Assembly: GCA_041180785.1 (NCBI GenBank)
Contig: JBEGQV010000135.1
Span: 1-19,393 of the forward strand
Source: Sandaracinomonas sp041180785
GTDB taxonomy: Bacteria; Bacteroidota; Bacteroidia; Cytophagales; Spirosomataceae
Direction of reading: 5' to 3'
DNA: 19,393 bases
Part shown: in pieces, positions 1 to 7,085 of the stretch
How positions within the stretch are numbered: the first letter of the stretch is position 1
Layout: each line of letters starts with the position of its first letter
Made by a program: the position numbers and the translations under genes
Notes under the pieces: model-generated
The model's database searches: none
What the model saw: only the letters and a program-made list of their open reading frames with translations
What the model was told of the DNA's origin: nothing

Positions 1-96
1 TGAAATATTTGCAACTTTTGTTCCACTTGGTAAAAATCTAATTTCTGGATCTTGACCAAGGTTTCCTAATAAAATAACTTTATTTACTCCTGCCAT
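1..96 (-). CDS. ssb: Single-stranded DNA-binding protein, N-terminal part (cut by window edge)
   Basis: Read on the minus strand from an ATG at 96-94, the first 32 residues begin MAGVNKVILLGNLGQDPEIR and continue FLPSGTKVANIS. This is the classic opening of bacterial SSB: the N-terminal OB-fold strand with the NKVILLGNLG.DPE.R pattern. SSB coats single-stranded DNA during replication, repair and recombination. The rest of the gene, including the acidic C-terminal tail, lies beyond the window. It is downstream of mutY on the same strand with an 80-nt gap, but that gap holds its own -7-like box, so it may be transcribed separately. The family call is firm; whether this is the main SSB or a paralogue cannot be told from this fragment. 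Confidence 0.9.
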   Translation of the reverse strand, partial: MAGVNKVILLGNLGQDPEIRFLPSGTKVANIS

Positions 97-141
97 GATG
101 TTAAAAATTTAAAAAGGTTAGGGGAGAATGCATTTCCGATT

Positions 142-149
142 CAAAGGTA
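142..149 (-). promoter_or_regulatory. Candidate -7 promoter box for ssb
   Basis: On the minus strand the sequence reads TACCTTTG, a match to the Bacteroidota -7 consensus TAnnTTTG, 45 nt before the ssb ATG. No clean -33 TTG is seen at the expected distance, so this rests on the -7 match alone. Confidence 0.4.
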
Positions 150-176
150 GGTCAATTTATGAGTTTAAAAAACACA

Positions 177-1232
177 CTACAATTGATTATCAATAAGTAG
201 ATTTTCAATTAAAACTGATTTACCTAAATTTTCGAACTCTACAGCGGATTTCCACTGATAATTACCCTGCAACTCGAACTCAAAATTATCAGGAATTTGG
301 ATATACCAGGCTTTGGTAAATATTTTTTGATGACTTAATTGATGGGGCTTTGTTTGCTGCATGGCAACCCAATTACCCCTCAATTTAGCTAAAAAATGAT
401 CATTTTCTAGTAAATCCTCTAATTCTTTGGGTTCGGTTGATTCCACCAAGTAAAATTCAAATAAACTATGCCAGATGTCTTTTTGAAGGCGTTTTTGCAC
501 CAAAAACGAGTTGTTTTTTTCAATGACAAAATAATGAAAAAACCGATGGGACATTTTAGACTTCTTTACCTTTACGGGCAATGAATCTACACAATGTGTC
601 AAATTTGCAGTACAAGTTTCTTGTAATGGACAGGTAGAACAATTAGGTGCTGGACTACATTGTAATGAACCAAATTCCATAATGGATTGATTAAACAAGG
701 CGGCTTTGCCAACTGGCATTAATTCATTGGCCAAATCGGCAAAAATCTTTCGATTTTTAGGTTCGGCTATATCATGCTTTATTCCAAAATACCGAGCTAA
801 AATTCGAAATACATTCCCGTCCACAACGGCTTGATGCTCATCAAAAGCAAACGAACTAATGGCCGCTGCAGAATAAGGCCCAATGCCCGGCATTTTAATT
901 AATTCTTGATAGGTCGTGGGAAATATTCCATTCCAATCAAATGCAATTAACTTGGCGGTCTTATGCAAATTTCTAGCCCTGGAATAGTAACCTAGACCTT
1001 GCCAATTTCGTAAAACGATATCCTCGGGAGCGTTTGCTAAATCAAATACTGTTGGAAAATTATTTTTGAATTTTTCAAAATATGGTAAACCCTGCTGGAC
1101 ACGAGTTTGTTGAAGGATTACTTCCGACAGCCAGATCAGATATGGATCTCTAGTGGCACGCCAAGGCAACAATCTGGCGTTTTTGCTATACCAACTGATG
1201 ATCTGTTCACTAAAGGTGTGTATCTGTTTCAT
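177..1232 (-). CDS. mutY: A/G-specific adenine DNA glycosylase MutY
   Basis: This 351-residue enzyme removes adenine mispaired with 8-oxoguanine, preventing G:C to T:A mutations. Key residues align with the E. coli enzyme, with the same numbers: Glu37 in the WLSEVILQQTRV helix and catalytic Asp138 in VVDGNVFRILAR, behind the helix-hairpin-helix MPGIGPYSAAAI at 114-125. A [4Fe-4S] cluster is indicated by Cys192, 198, 201 and 207; the first spacing is five residues, where six is usual. Residues from about 228 on (HRFFHYFVIEKNNSFLVQKR) form the NUDIX-like domain that recognises 8-oxoG. The ATG at 1232 is preferred because family members start just before this helix and a TATCTTTG box lies 10 nt upstream. 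It is divergent from the HU gene and upstream of ssb. Confidence 0.95.
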   Translation of the reverse strand: MKQIHTFSEQIISWYSKNARLLPWRATRDPYLIWLSEVILQQTRVQQGLPYFEKFKNNFPTVFDLANAPEDIVLRNWQGLGYYSRARNLHKTAKLIAFDWNGIFPTTYQELIKMPGIGPYSAAAISSFAFDEHQAVVDGNVFRILARYFGIKHDIAEPKNRKIFADLANELMPVGKAALFNQSIMEFGSLQCSPAPNCSTCPLQETCTANLTHCVDSLPVKVKKSKMSHRFFHYFVIEKNNSFLVQKRLQKDIWHSLFEFYLVESTEPKELEDLLENDHFLAKLRGNWVAMQQTKPHQLSHQKIFTKAWYIQIPDNFEFELQGNYQWKSAVEFENLGKSVLIENLLIDNQL

Positions 1233-1242
1233 AACGAATGTT

Positions 1243-1250
1243 CAAAGATA
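1243..1250 (-). promoter_or_regulatory. Candidate -7 promoter box for mutY
   Basis: The minus strand reads TATCTTTG, an exact TAnnTTTG match, with 10 nt between its last base and the mutY ATG. That would leave an mRNA leader of only a few nucleotides. No convincing -33 TTG is present. Confidence 0.5.
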
Positions 1251-1308
1251 GTTCAAAAAAAATTAGATAATAATCTAGCCATCATTTTCATATCTAATAG
1301 AAAAACAC

Positions 1309-1350
1309 TAATTTTGTGTCCCCATTCTGGAATGGGGAATTTTAATTTTG
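1309..1350 (+). promoter_or_regulatory. Candidate hup control region: two TAATTTTGTG boxes around an 18-bp dyad
   Basis: TAATTTTG (TAnnTTTG type) occurs at 1309-1316 and again at 1343-1350, each followed by TG. Between them, 1320-1337 is a perfect dyad, CCCCATTC-TG-GAATGGGG. The second box is 29 nt before the GTG start of the HU gene and could be its -7 element; the dyad could be an operator overlapping it. The two-base centre makes it better suited to protein binding as DNA than to an RNA hairpin. The boxes and dyad are visible; the function is inferred. Confidence 0.4.
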
Positions 1351-1379
1351 TGCAAGAGACTATTTAAAGATTAATTAAC

Positions 1380-1673
1380 GTGACTAAGGCAGATGTAATT
1401 GCTGAGATAGCCAGCAAAACAGGGATTGAAAAAAAAGATGTTTCAGAGACATTAGAAAGATTTTTCGAGGTTGTTAAAGACAACTTATCTAAACAAGAAA
1501 ATATTTACATCCGTGGATTCGGAAGTTTCATCAATAAAAAGAGAGCGAAAAAAATCGCAAGAAACATTTCTTTAAACACGGCTATTACCATTGACGAACA
1601 TTATGTACCTAGCTTTAAGCCAGCGAAAGTGTTTGTAGAACAAGTAAAAACGAGCGTTGTTCCTGCTGAATAA
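1380..1673 (+). CDS. HU/IHF-family DNA-binding protein
   Basis: This 97-residue protein belongs to the HU/IHF family of small dimeric nucleoid proteins that bend DNA. Visible features are the N-terminal helical pair (TKADVIAEIASKTGIEKKDV), the conserved IYIRGFGSF turn at about 42-50, the basic beta-arm region KKRAKKIARNIS with the DNA-intercalating tip, and the closing PSFKPAKVFVEQVK helix. It starts with GTG at 1380, the only start giving the standard family N-terminus (MTKADV). The length is close to the roughly 90-100 residues usual for the family. It probably opens an operon with the TPR gene 24 nt downstream. HU and IHF cannot be separated confidently from sequence alone; the Cytophagales often carry this version as a single-chain HU-type protein. 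Confidence 0.93.
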   Translation: MTKADVIAEIASKTGIEKKDVSETLERFFEVVKDNLSKQENIYIRGFGSFINKKRAKKIARNISLNTAITIDEHYVPSFKPAKVFVEQVKTSVVPAE

Positions 1674-1697
1674 AAAGGAAATAATTAGTCCAGGCTT

Positions 1698-2528
1698 ATG
1701 AAAAAGTCATTTTTGATTATTATTGGTATTGGACTATTGGGTATTTTTGGTATTTATCAACTACCCAAAGGAAACGTTAGTAATAAAACTTCTGCGGAAG
1801 CAGGAGGCGCTAATCGAGATGCGGCTGGCGTCAAAGTAGCGGAAAAAGAAGCAGAAAATCAACATGTAGCTCCTTTAAGTGAAGCTTTGCAGAAAAAAAT
1901 TGCTGGTTTAAAATCGCAATTTGATAGCAAAAAAGATTTGGGTTCATTAAACAGCCTAATTGCAGCTTACAGAGAAGGCAACCGATTAGACAGCGCGGGG
2001 TTGGTTGCAGAAAAATATGCAATGATTAATCCGAATGTCGCTAATTGGGGAAGAGCAGGTCAGTTGTTTTTTGAGGCGCAAACGTATGCATTGAGTCCAG
2101 AAAAAGGACAAGCAATGGGTGCTAAAGCGCGAGAATTCTTTGAAAAAATAATCGAGCAAGAGCCAAATAATCTTTTGATTAAATCGAACCTTGCGATGAC
2201 ATACGTTGATACACCTACTCCAATGAAGGGCATTACCTTATTGCGAGAAGTGATTGAACAAGAACCGACTTTTGTGCCGGCCTTGTTTGACTTAGGAGTA
2301 TTATCGATTAAGTCAAATCAATTTGGGAAAGCCCAAGAACGATTTGCACAGATCTTAAAATTGGAGCCAAACAATTTCAAAGCGGCATTAAACCTCGGTT
2401 TTTGCTTGGCACAATTAGAGAAGAAAACAGAAGCTGTTCAACAGTTGCAACGGGTTGAAAAACAAAGTAAAGACCCAGAGGAAGTGAAGGCGGCTAAAGA
2501 GTTGCTTGCAGAAATGCAAAAACATTGA
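1698..2528 (+). CDS. Membrane-anchored tetratricopeptide repeat protein
   Basis: This 276-residue protein has a short basic start (MKKS) and one hydrophobic segment at about 5-21, with no convincing cleavage site, so it is probably anchored in the inner membrane with the rest in the periplasm. Residues 25-60 are a low-complexity linker rich in Ala, Glu and Asn. From about 80 to the end it consists of helical repeats; the clearest TPR units are around 143-170, 177-204 and 210-255, with the LEPNNFKAALNLGFCLA type of spacing. TPR proteins act as scaffolds for protein contacts; no enzyme motif is seen. Its place between HU and a tiny ribosomal-type gene gives no specific role. The function is unknown. 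Confidence 0.85.
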   Translation: MKKSFLIIIGIGLLGIFGIYQLPKGNVSNKTSAEAGGANRDAAGVKVAEKEAENQHVAPLSEALQKKIAGLKSQFDSKKDLGSLNSLIAAYREGNRLDSAGLVAEKYAMINPNVANWGRAGQLFFEAQTYALSPEKGQAMGAKAREFFEKIIEQEPNNLLIKSNLAMTYVDTPTPMKGITLLREVIEQEPTFVPALFDLGVLSIKSNQFGKAQERFAQILKLEPNNFKAALNLGFCLAQLEKKTEAVQQLQRVEKQSKDPEEVKAAKELLAEMQKH

Positions 2529-2545
2529 AGTTGAAAATCAACTTC
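2527..2545 (+). other. Hairpin overlapping the TPR stop codon
   Basis: GAAGTTGA-AAA-TCAACTTC is a perfect 8-bp stem with a 3-nt loop that begins inside the TPR stop codon and ends 31 nt before the ATG of the tiny basic-protein gene. No T-run follows, so it is not a standard terminator. It could set processing or the relative output of the two genes. Confidence 0.5.
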
Positions 2546-2576
2546 GTAAATTATTAACAACATAAACGTTATAGGT

Positions 2577-2666
2577 ATGCCTTGCGGAAAGAAAAGAAAA
2601 CGTCACAAGATTTCAACTCACAAAAGAAAGAAGAGATTAAGAAAAAATCGTCATAAGAAAAAATAG
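2577..2666 (+). CDS. 29-residue very basic protein, probable bS22/mS38-like (AURKAIP1/COX24-type) ribosomal protein
   Basis: The ORF opens MPCGKKRKRHKISTHKRKKR and ends LRKNRHKKK, followed by TAG. Seventeen of 29 residues are Lys or Arg and three more are His. Near-identical small proteins of the form MP.GKKRKRHK..THKRKKR are, to my knowledge, widespread in Bacteroidota. They resemble the AURKAIP1/COX24 C-terminal domain, the family of mitochondrial mS38 and of the small actinobacterial ribosomal protein bS22. A ribosomal RNA-binding role is therefore likely but inferred. The gene has its own ATG 48 nt after the TPR stop and is followed by a rho-independent terminator, which argues that it is real. 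Its small size means automatic annotation can miss it. Confidence 0.8.
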   Translation: MPCGKKRKRHKISTHKRKKRLRKNRHKKK

Positions 2667-2697
2667 TCAATTTTTGACTAAATTTCTTCTCAAGAAA

Positions 2698-2726
2698 CAG
2701 GCATTTTAAAAAATTGCCTGCTTTTT
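2698..2726 (+). terminator. Rho-independent terminator after the small basic-protein gene
   Basis: CAGGCA at 2698-2703 pairs with TGCCTG at 2715-2720. The loop is AT-rich and can pair further (TTT with AAA), and a CTTTTTG run follows. It closes the HU-TPR-small-protein unit and separates it from the RNase gene. Confidence 0.75.
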
Positions 2727-2766
2727 GTGTTTATGTCTATTTTAAAAATTCTCGTCTGAACATATT

Positions 2767-4323
2767 GTGAGTAATGAACTAATCATTAATTCTACACCGA
2801 AAGGTGATAGAATTGCCCTTTTGCAAGACAAAAGGTTAGTAGAATACCATATAGAGCAGTCGGAACCCCAATTCTCAGTAGGAGACATATACTTAGGAAC
2901 TGTACGAAAGTTAGTTTCTGGATTAAACGCAGCCTTCATTGATATTGGGTATGAGAAAGATGCCTTTTTACATTATCATGATTTAGGTCCCAACCTAAAC
3001 ACGCTCCATAAATTTACCAAGGAGGCCATGACCCAAAAGGGGAAGCATGCCAAAATTGAAAATTACAAGATAGAGCAGGAAATTGATAAGTTAGGAAAAA
3101 TTGAAAAAGTTTTAACGAAGGGACAATCCATATTGGTGCAGGTCGTAAAAGAACCTATTTCCACCAAGGGACCTCGCCTTTCATGTGATATTTCAATTGC
3201 AGGTAGATTTCTGGTATTAGTTCCATTTGCCAATGGTGTTAATATCTCCAAAAAAATTACTTCAAAAGCAGAAAGAAGTAGGTTACAAAAATTAATGTCG
3301 TCGATCAAACCAAAGAATTTTGGGGTGATTGTCCGTACAGTAGCTGAAGGAAAAGCGATTGAAGAAATGGAGAAAGATCTTCGCGACTCCATCGCAAAGT
3401 GGGAGGAAGGGGTTCGTAAATTAGGAACCGCCAAACCAACGGAGCGAATCATTGGAGAAATGAGTCGTGCAACTTCTATGTTGCGTGATTTATTGAATAA
3501 CGATTTCGATAACGTCATAGTGGATAGTCCAGAGGTCTACCAAGAAGCCAAGGATTATGTACACAACGTTGCTCCTGAAAAGGAAAAAATCGTTAAACTT
3601 CATGCCGGTAAAAATAAATTATTTGAACAAGTAGGTATCGAAAAGCAATTAAAGATGCTATTCGGTCGTTCAGTATCTTTACCAGGTGGAGGATATTTAA
3701 TTATTGAACATACTGAGGCGCTACACGTCATTGATGTAAACTCTGGAAATAAATCCAATTCAGAAGATGACCAAGAGGCAACTGCAGTAAGTGTTAATAA
3801 GGAAGCTGCCAAAGAAATAGCAAGACAATTACGTTTGCGCGATATGGGTGGAATCATTGTTATTGATTTCATCGATATGAAAAAGGCTGATAATCGCAAG
3901 ATTATTCAGGATTTAATGCGTGACGAGATGCGTTCTGACCGATCAAAATACACGATTTTGCCTTTATCCAAATTTGGATTAATGCAAATTACACGTCAAA
4001 GAGTTCGACCAGAAATGAACGTTGCCACCAATGAGACTTGTCCGACTTGTGGAGGAACAGGAACCATTACAGCAAGTATTGCGGTTTCAGAGGTTATTGC
4101 CCAACATGTGGAACATTTAGTAACTAAGCAGAATGAAAAAGATTTAACCATTTTGGTACATCCATTCTTATATGCTTATTTTACGAAAGGGTTCCCATCC
4201 ATACGAATGAAATGGTTTTTCAATTTCAAAACCTGGATTAAACTTAGAGAGGATTCTTCTTTGGGTTTAACAGACTTTAAATTTTTAAACCGTAATGAAG
4301 ATGAAATCGAAACATCATCTTAG
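2767..4323 (+). CDS. rng: Ribonuclease E/G family endoribonuclease (RNase G type)
   Basis: This 518-residue endonuclease cuts single-stranded RNA in rRNA maturation and mRNA decay. An S1-like RNA-binding domain covers about 36-135 (SVGDIYLGTVRKLVSGLNAAFIDIG). The catalytic domain shows the metal-binding aspartates Asp323 (HVIDVNSGNKS) and Asp367 (GGIIVIDFIDM), and the zinc-link cysteines Cys425 and Cys428 in CPTCGGTG. It lacks the long C-terminal scaffold of proteobacterial RNase E, which makes it RNase G-like in size. Residues about 80-118 form a charged insertion within the S1 region. The start is GTG at 2767, giving the family-typical MSNELIIN N-terminus. The 3' end overlaps the next gene by 23-29 nt, so the two are probably co-transcribed. 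Confidence 0.93.
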   Translation: MSNELIINSTPKGDRIALLQDKRLVEYHIEQSEPQFSVGDIYLGTVRKLVSGLNAAFIDIGYEKDAFLHYHDLGPNLNTLHKFTKEAMTQKGKHAKIENYKIEQEIDKLGKIEKVLTKGQSILVQVVKEPISTKGPRLSCDISIAGRFLVLVPFANGVNISKKITSKAERSRLQKLMSSIKPKNFGVIVRTVAEGKAIEEMEKDLRDSIAKWEEGVRKLGTAKPTERIIGEMSRATSMLRDLLNNDFDNVIVDSPEVYQEAKDYVHNVAPEKEKIVKLHAGKNKLFEQVGIEKQLKMLFGRSVSLPGGGYLIIEHTEALHVIDVNSGNKSNSEDDQEATAVSVNKEAAKEIARQLRLRDMGGIIVIDFIDMKKADNRKIIQDLMRDEMRSDRSKYTILPLSKFGLMQITRQRVRPEMNVATNETCPTCGGTGTITASIAVSEVIAQHVEHLVTKQNEKDLTILVHPFLYAYFTKGFPSIRMKWFFNFKTWIKLREDSSLGLTDFKFLNRNEDEIETSS

Positions 4324-5521
4324 TATTTTTCTTCTGTTCTTCTGTCTTTTTTCATTTTCGGCAAGTGCCCAATGGTGGAAATTGACAGAAGATGCAGAAA
4401 AAGAGCGCTCCAAAGGAATGCTTTTGTTTACCTCTGAATTTCAAGTAGAAGCCACCTATGCGATCAATCAGATGTATAATTATAAATTTCCTGAAGCTGA
4501 AAGGGAATTTAATTATCTCAAGATCAAATACCCAAATCACCCATTACCCGATTTACTGTTAGGGTTAGTTCAATGGTGGAAAATTGTACCCAATACGCAC
4601 AACGAAGTTTTTGACGAACGATTCAATGAATACATGGACTCGGCCATCGAAAAGGCAGAAAAAATTTGGGACGATACCGAAAATCCTGAAGCAGCTTTCA
4701 TCTTAGCTTCTTCTTATGCCTTTAAAGGTCGACTTCATGCCGAGCGACAACATTGGACACGCGCCACTTGGGCAGCAAGAAATGCCTTAAAATATTTAGA
4801 AAAATGTAGGGAATATGCCGACTTTAGTCCAGAAATCCTCTTTGGAGATGGGCTTTACAACTATTATTACCACTTCATTAAAAAGAATTTTGCACTCATG
4901 CGACCTGTCTTATGGTTGTTTCCTAAAGCCAACAAAGACCAAGGCATTAAACAAATCGAAAAAGCAGTTTATGATGCTTTCTATACGAGAACCGAGGCAC
5001 GCTATTTTCTGTTACAGATTTATGCCATGGAAGGTTTGAGTAATAAATCATATGAATTAGCAAAATATACGCATGAAAATTACCCGGATAATCCATTCTT
5101 CCATCGATACCATGCAAGAGAAGCCTACATGCAAGGAAAATATGAGGAAGCTTCAACGCTTTCAAAACAAATTTTAGAACGAATTGCTAGTCACCAAGTT
5201 GGCTATGAAGCCGTTTCTGGCAGATATGCAAGTTATATTTTAGGATATTATCAATTATATGTCTTTAAAAATTTAGGCGAGGCTAAACCTTATTTTCAGC
5301 AATGTGTAGCTTTTTCAAATGAAACCAACTCAAAAGAGTCGGGGTATTATTGGGCTTCGATGTTGGGTCTTGCCATAATTGCCCATCAAGAAAAAGATTT
5401 TGATCAGGCGGTTACCTATTGCAAAGACGTTTTAGAGCATGCAGACAAAAAATCTTCACAACACGATGAAGCAAAAAAACTGCTTTCAGAGGCTAAAAAA
5501 GCAAGAAGAAAATCAAAATAA
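4295..5521 (+). CDS. Secreted or periplasmic tetratricopeptide repeat protein
   Basis: This 408-residue protein (402 if the second ATG at 4301 is used) has a clear signal peptide: basic MKMKSKHH, a hydrophobic core to about residue 22, and a likely cut after Ala25 (SASA|Q). The mature part is almost entirely helical, with aromatic-rich repeats. Recognisable TPR-like units occur around 52-85 (YNYKFPEAEREFNYLKIKYP), 255-300 and 350-395. The C-terminus is Lys-rich. Similar proteins in Bacteroidota are annotated only as TPR proteins; no catalytic motif is seen and no partner can be named. It begins inside the 3' end of the RNase gene in another frame, which suggests translational coupling. The gene call is firm; the function is unknown. 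Confidence 0.85.
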   Translation: MKMKSKHHLSIFLLFFCLFSFSASAQWWKLTEDAEKERSKGMLLFTSEFQVEATYAINQMYNYKFPEAEREFNYLKIKYPNHPLPDLLLGLVQWWKIVPNTHNEVFDERFNEYMDSAIEKAEKIWDDTENPEAAFILASSYAFKGRLHAERQHWTRATWAARNALKYLEKCREYADFSPEILFGDGLYNYYYHFIKKNFALMRPVLWLFPKANKDQGIKQIEKAVYDAFYTRTEARYFLLQIYAMEGLSNKSYELAKYTHENYPDNPFFHRYHAREAYMQGKYEEASTLSKQILERIASHQVGYEAVSGRYASYILGYYQLYVFKNLGEAKPYFQQCVAFSNETNSKESGYYWASMLGLAIIAHQEKDFDQAVTYCKDVLEHADKKSSQHDEAKKLLSEAKKARRKSK

Positions 5522-5527
5522 TCAAAT

Positions 5528-5544
5528 TTAACAATTCCTTAACA
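5528..5544 (+). promoter_or_regulatory. PhoP/PhoB-box-like direct repeat upstream of the phosphate transporter
   Basis: TTAACA-ATTCC-TTAACA is an exact direct repeat with an 11-nt period. It equals the consensus known for Bacillus subtilis PhoP boxes (TTAACA repeats about 5 nt apart) and has the same period as the E. coli Pho box. The second half-site abuts the -33 TTG of the pit promoter, the position expected for an activator. The repeat is directly visible; binding by a PhoP/PhoB-type regulator in this organism is inferred. Confidence 0.5.
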
Positions 5545-5572
5545 TTGGCTTCATTTAGATTTAATAGTTTTG
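5545..5572 (+). promoter_or_regulatory. Promoter of the PiT phosphate transporter gene
   Basis: TTG at 5545-5547 and TAGTTTTG at 5565-5572 are separated by 17 nt, a good match to the Bacteroidota sigma-ABfr promoter (-33 TTG, -7 TAnnTTTG). Transcription would start roughly 30 nt before the pit ATG at 5608. Confidence 0.65.
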
Positions 5573-5607
5573 CAATCATATTTGCACCAATATAAAATTT
5601 AAAAACA

Positions 5608-7068
5608 ATGTTTGGATTAGAACCAACTCTATTTTTCCTCTTATTTTTCTGCCTTTTCGCAGCCTGTGCATTTGAATTTGTCAATGGATTCCATGACACA
5701 GCCAATGCAGTAGCAACTGTTATTTACACGCATTCATTAAAGCCAACCCAAGCAGTTGTGTGGTCGGGCTTCATGAACTTTTTAGGATTATTAACTGGAG
5801 GTGTTGGTGTTACGATGAGTATTATCGGACTGCTACCCACGGAGCTGCTCATTGATGCCGATGTGTATCATTCCATGTCCATGGCATTAGCCATGTTGAT
5901 TTCAGCGATCTTGTGGAATGTGGGAACATGGTATTTTGGTATTCCAGCTTCTAGCTCACACACCTTGATTGGATCTATCATTGGAATTGGAGTGGGTCAT
6001 GCTATGTTACCAGAAAATTCCAACAAAGGTATCTCTAGCATTAACTGGGATAAAGCTTTTGAAATTGGACAAGCATTGTTGTTATCGCCTCTTTTTGGGT
6101 TTGCATTAGCCATCATCCTCATGTATGTGTTAAAAAAATCGGTTAAGAATAAAGAGATTTTCAAAGAGCCAAAGAAAAATTCTCCTCCTCCAACATGGAT
6201 TAGAAGTATTTTAATTGCAACATGTACCTTGGTATCCTTCTTTCATGGTAGAAATGATGGTCAAAAAGGAATTGGGTTAGTAATGGTTATTTTAATTGCC
6301 TTTTTGCCTGGTTATTTCGCGATCAATACAAATTTGAATATTAGCCAAGTTAAAACTAGTTTAACGGTTGTTCAAGCCATCTCTGCAAAAATTGATACGG
6401 TACCTTTATCAGAAAAAGAAAGAGAGAGTTATCATAAATTAGTAAAATCGAGTACTGATTTAAGTACCATTGTTAATGCGCCTACGTTTAACAGTGAAAA
6501 ATTATCAAATTCTCAAAAATTTGATGTTCGAAAAGCTGCTTTAACAATCAACAAGCATACTAAAAAATTATTAGAAAGTGAGTCAATTGCTCTTTCAGAT
6601 GCTGATAAAAAAGCATTAAAAAAAGCGACTCAGGGTGACAAAGCTCCATTTTTCAGTTTTGATGGAAATTCATCTACAGGAATTGCAGGCGTTACTGATT
6701 TTGCACCAGCTTGGGTTATGTGGATGGTTGCTCTATCGTTAGGCTTAGGAACCATGGTAGGTTGGAAAAGAATTGTGGTAACCATTGGCGAGAAAATTGG
6801 AAAACACCATTTGACCTATGCGCAAGGTGCCTCTGCTGAATTAATTGCATCTGTAACAATCGGCCTAGCAACTGCTTATAAGTGGCCTGTAAGTACTACA
6901 CACGTATTATCTTCTGGAATTGCCGGCACAATGGTAGCTTCAAAAGGTATCAAAAATTTACAAGGTGGAACGGTAAAAAGTATTGTCTTAGCATGGGTAT
7001 TAACCTTGCCTGTAACAATCATTTTATCTGCTTCCCTATTCGTCTTATTTAGATGGATTGCAGCATAA
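5608..7068 (+). CDS. pit: PiT-family inorganic phosphate transporter
   Basis: This 486-residue inner-membrane transporter moves inorganic phosphate (as metal-phosphate or by ion coupling) into the cell. Both halves carry the PiT signature: FVNGFHDTANAVATVIYTHSLKP at about 24-46 with GIPASSSHTLIGSIIG at 111-126, and in the second half GASAELIASVTIGLA followed by WPVSTTHVLSSGIAGTM. FFHGRNDGQKGIG near 211-223 is the other conserved motif. About ten hydrophobic segments are visible. A hydrophilic loop of roughly 130 residues (about 243-373), rich in Lys, Ser and Thr, splits the two halves, as in many Bacteroidota members. No DUF47/PhoU-like partner gene is adjacent. A promoter and a Pho-box-like repeat lie upstream, and a GC-rich hairpin follows. 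Confidence 0.93.
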   Translation: MFGLEPTLFFLLFFCLFAACAFEFVNGFHDTANAVATVIYTHSLKPTQAVVWSGFMNFLGLLTGGVGVTMSIIGLLPTELLIDADVYHSMSMALAMLISAILWNVGTWYFGIPASSSHTLIGSIIGIGVGHAMLPENSNKGISSINWDKAFEIGQALLLSPLFGFALAIILMYVLKKSVKNKEIFKEPKKNSPPPTWIRSILIATCTLVSFFHGRNDGQKGIGLVMVILIAFLPGYFAINTNLNISQVKTSLTVVQAISAKIDTVPLSEKERESYHKLVKSSTDLSTIVNAPTFNSEKLSNSQKFDVRKAALTINKHTKKLLESESIALSDADKKALKKATQGDKAPFFSFDGNSSTGIAGVTDFAPAWVMWMVALSLGLGTMVGWKRIVVTIGEKIGKHHLTYAQGASAELIASVTIGLATAYKWPVSTTHVLSSGIAGTMVASKGIKNLQGGTVKSIVLAWVLTLPVTIILSASLFVLFRWIAA

Positions 7069-7085
7069 ATATTTAAAACAAGCAA

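Noticed and set aside
1107..1367. An 86-codon plus-strand frame opposite the start of mutY
   Set aside because: It lies mostly antisense to the conserved catalytic N-terminus of mutY, has no family resemblance, and runs through the HU control region.
3063..3899. Long minus-strand frames inside the RNase gene
   Set aside because: They are antisense to conserved catalytic sequence and show no domain or composition typical of a protein.
5608..7068. Possible gene fusion in pit because of its long hydrophilic centre
   Set aside because: Large central loops between the two PiT halves are common in this family, and both signature halves are intact.
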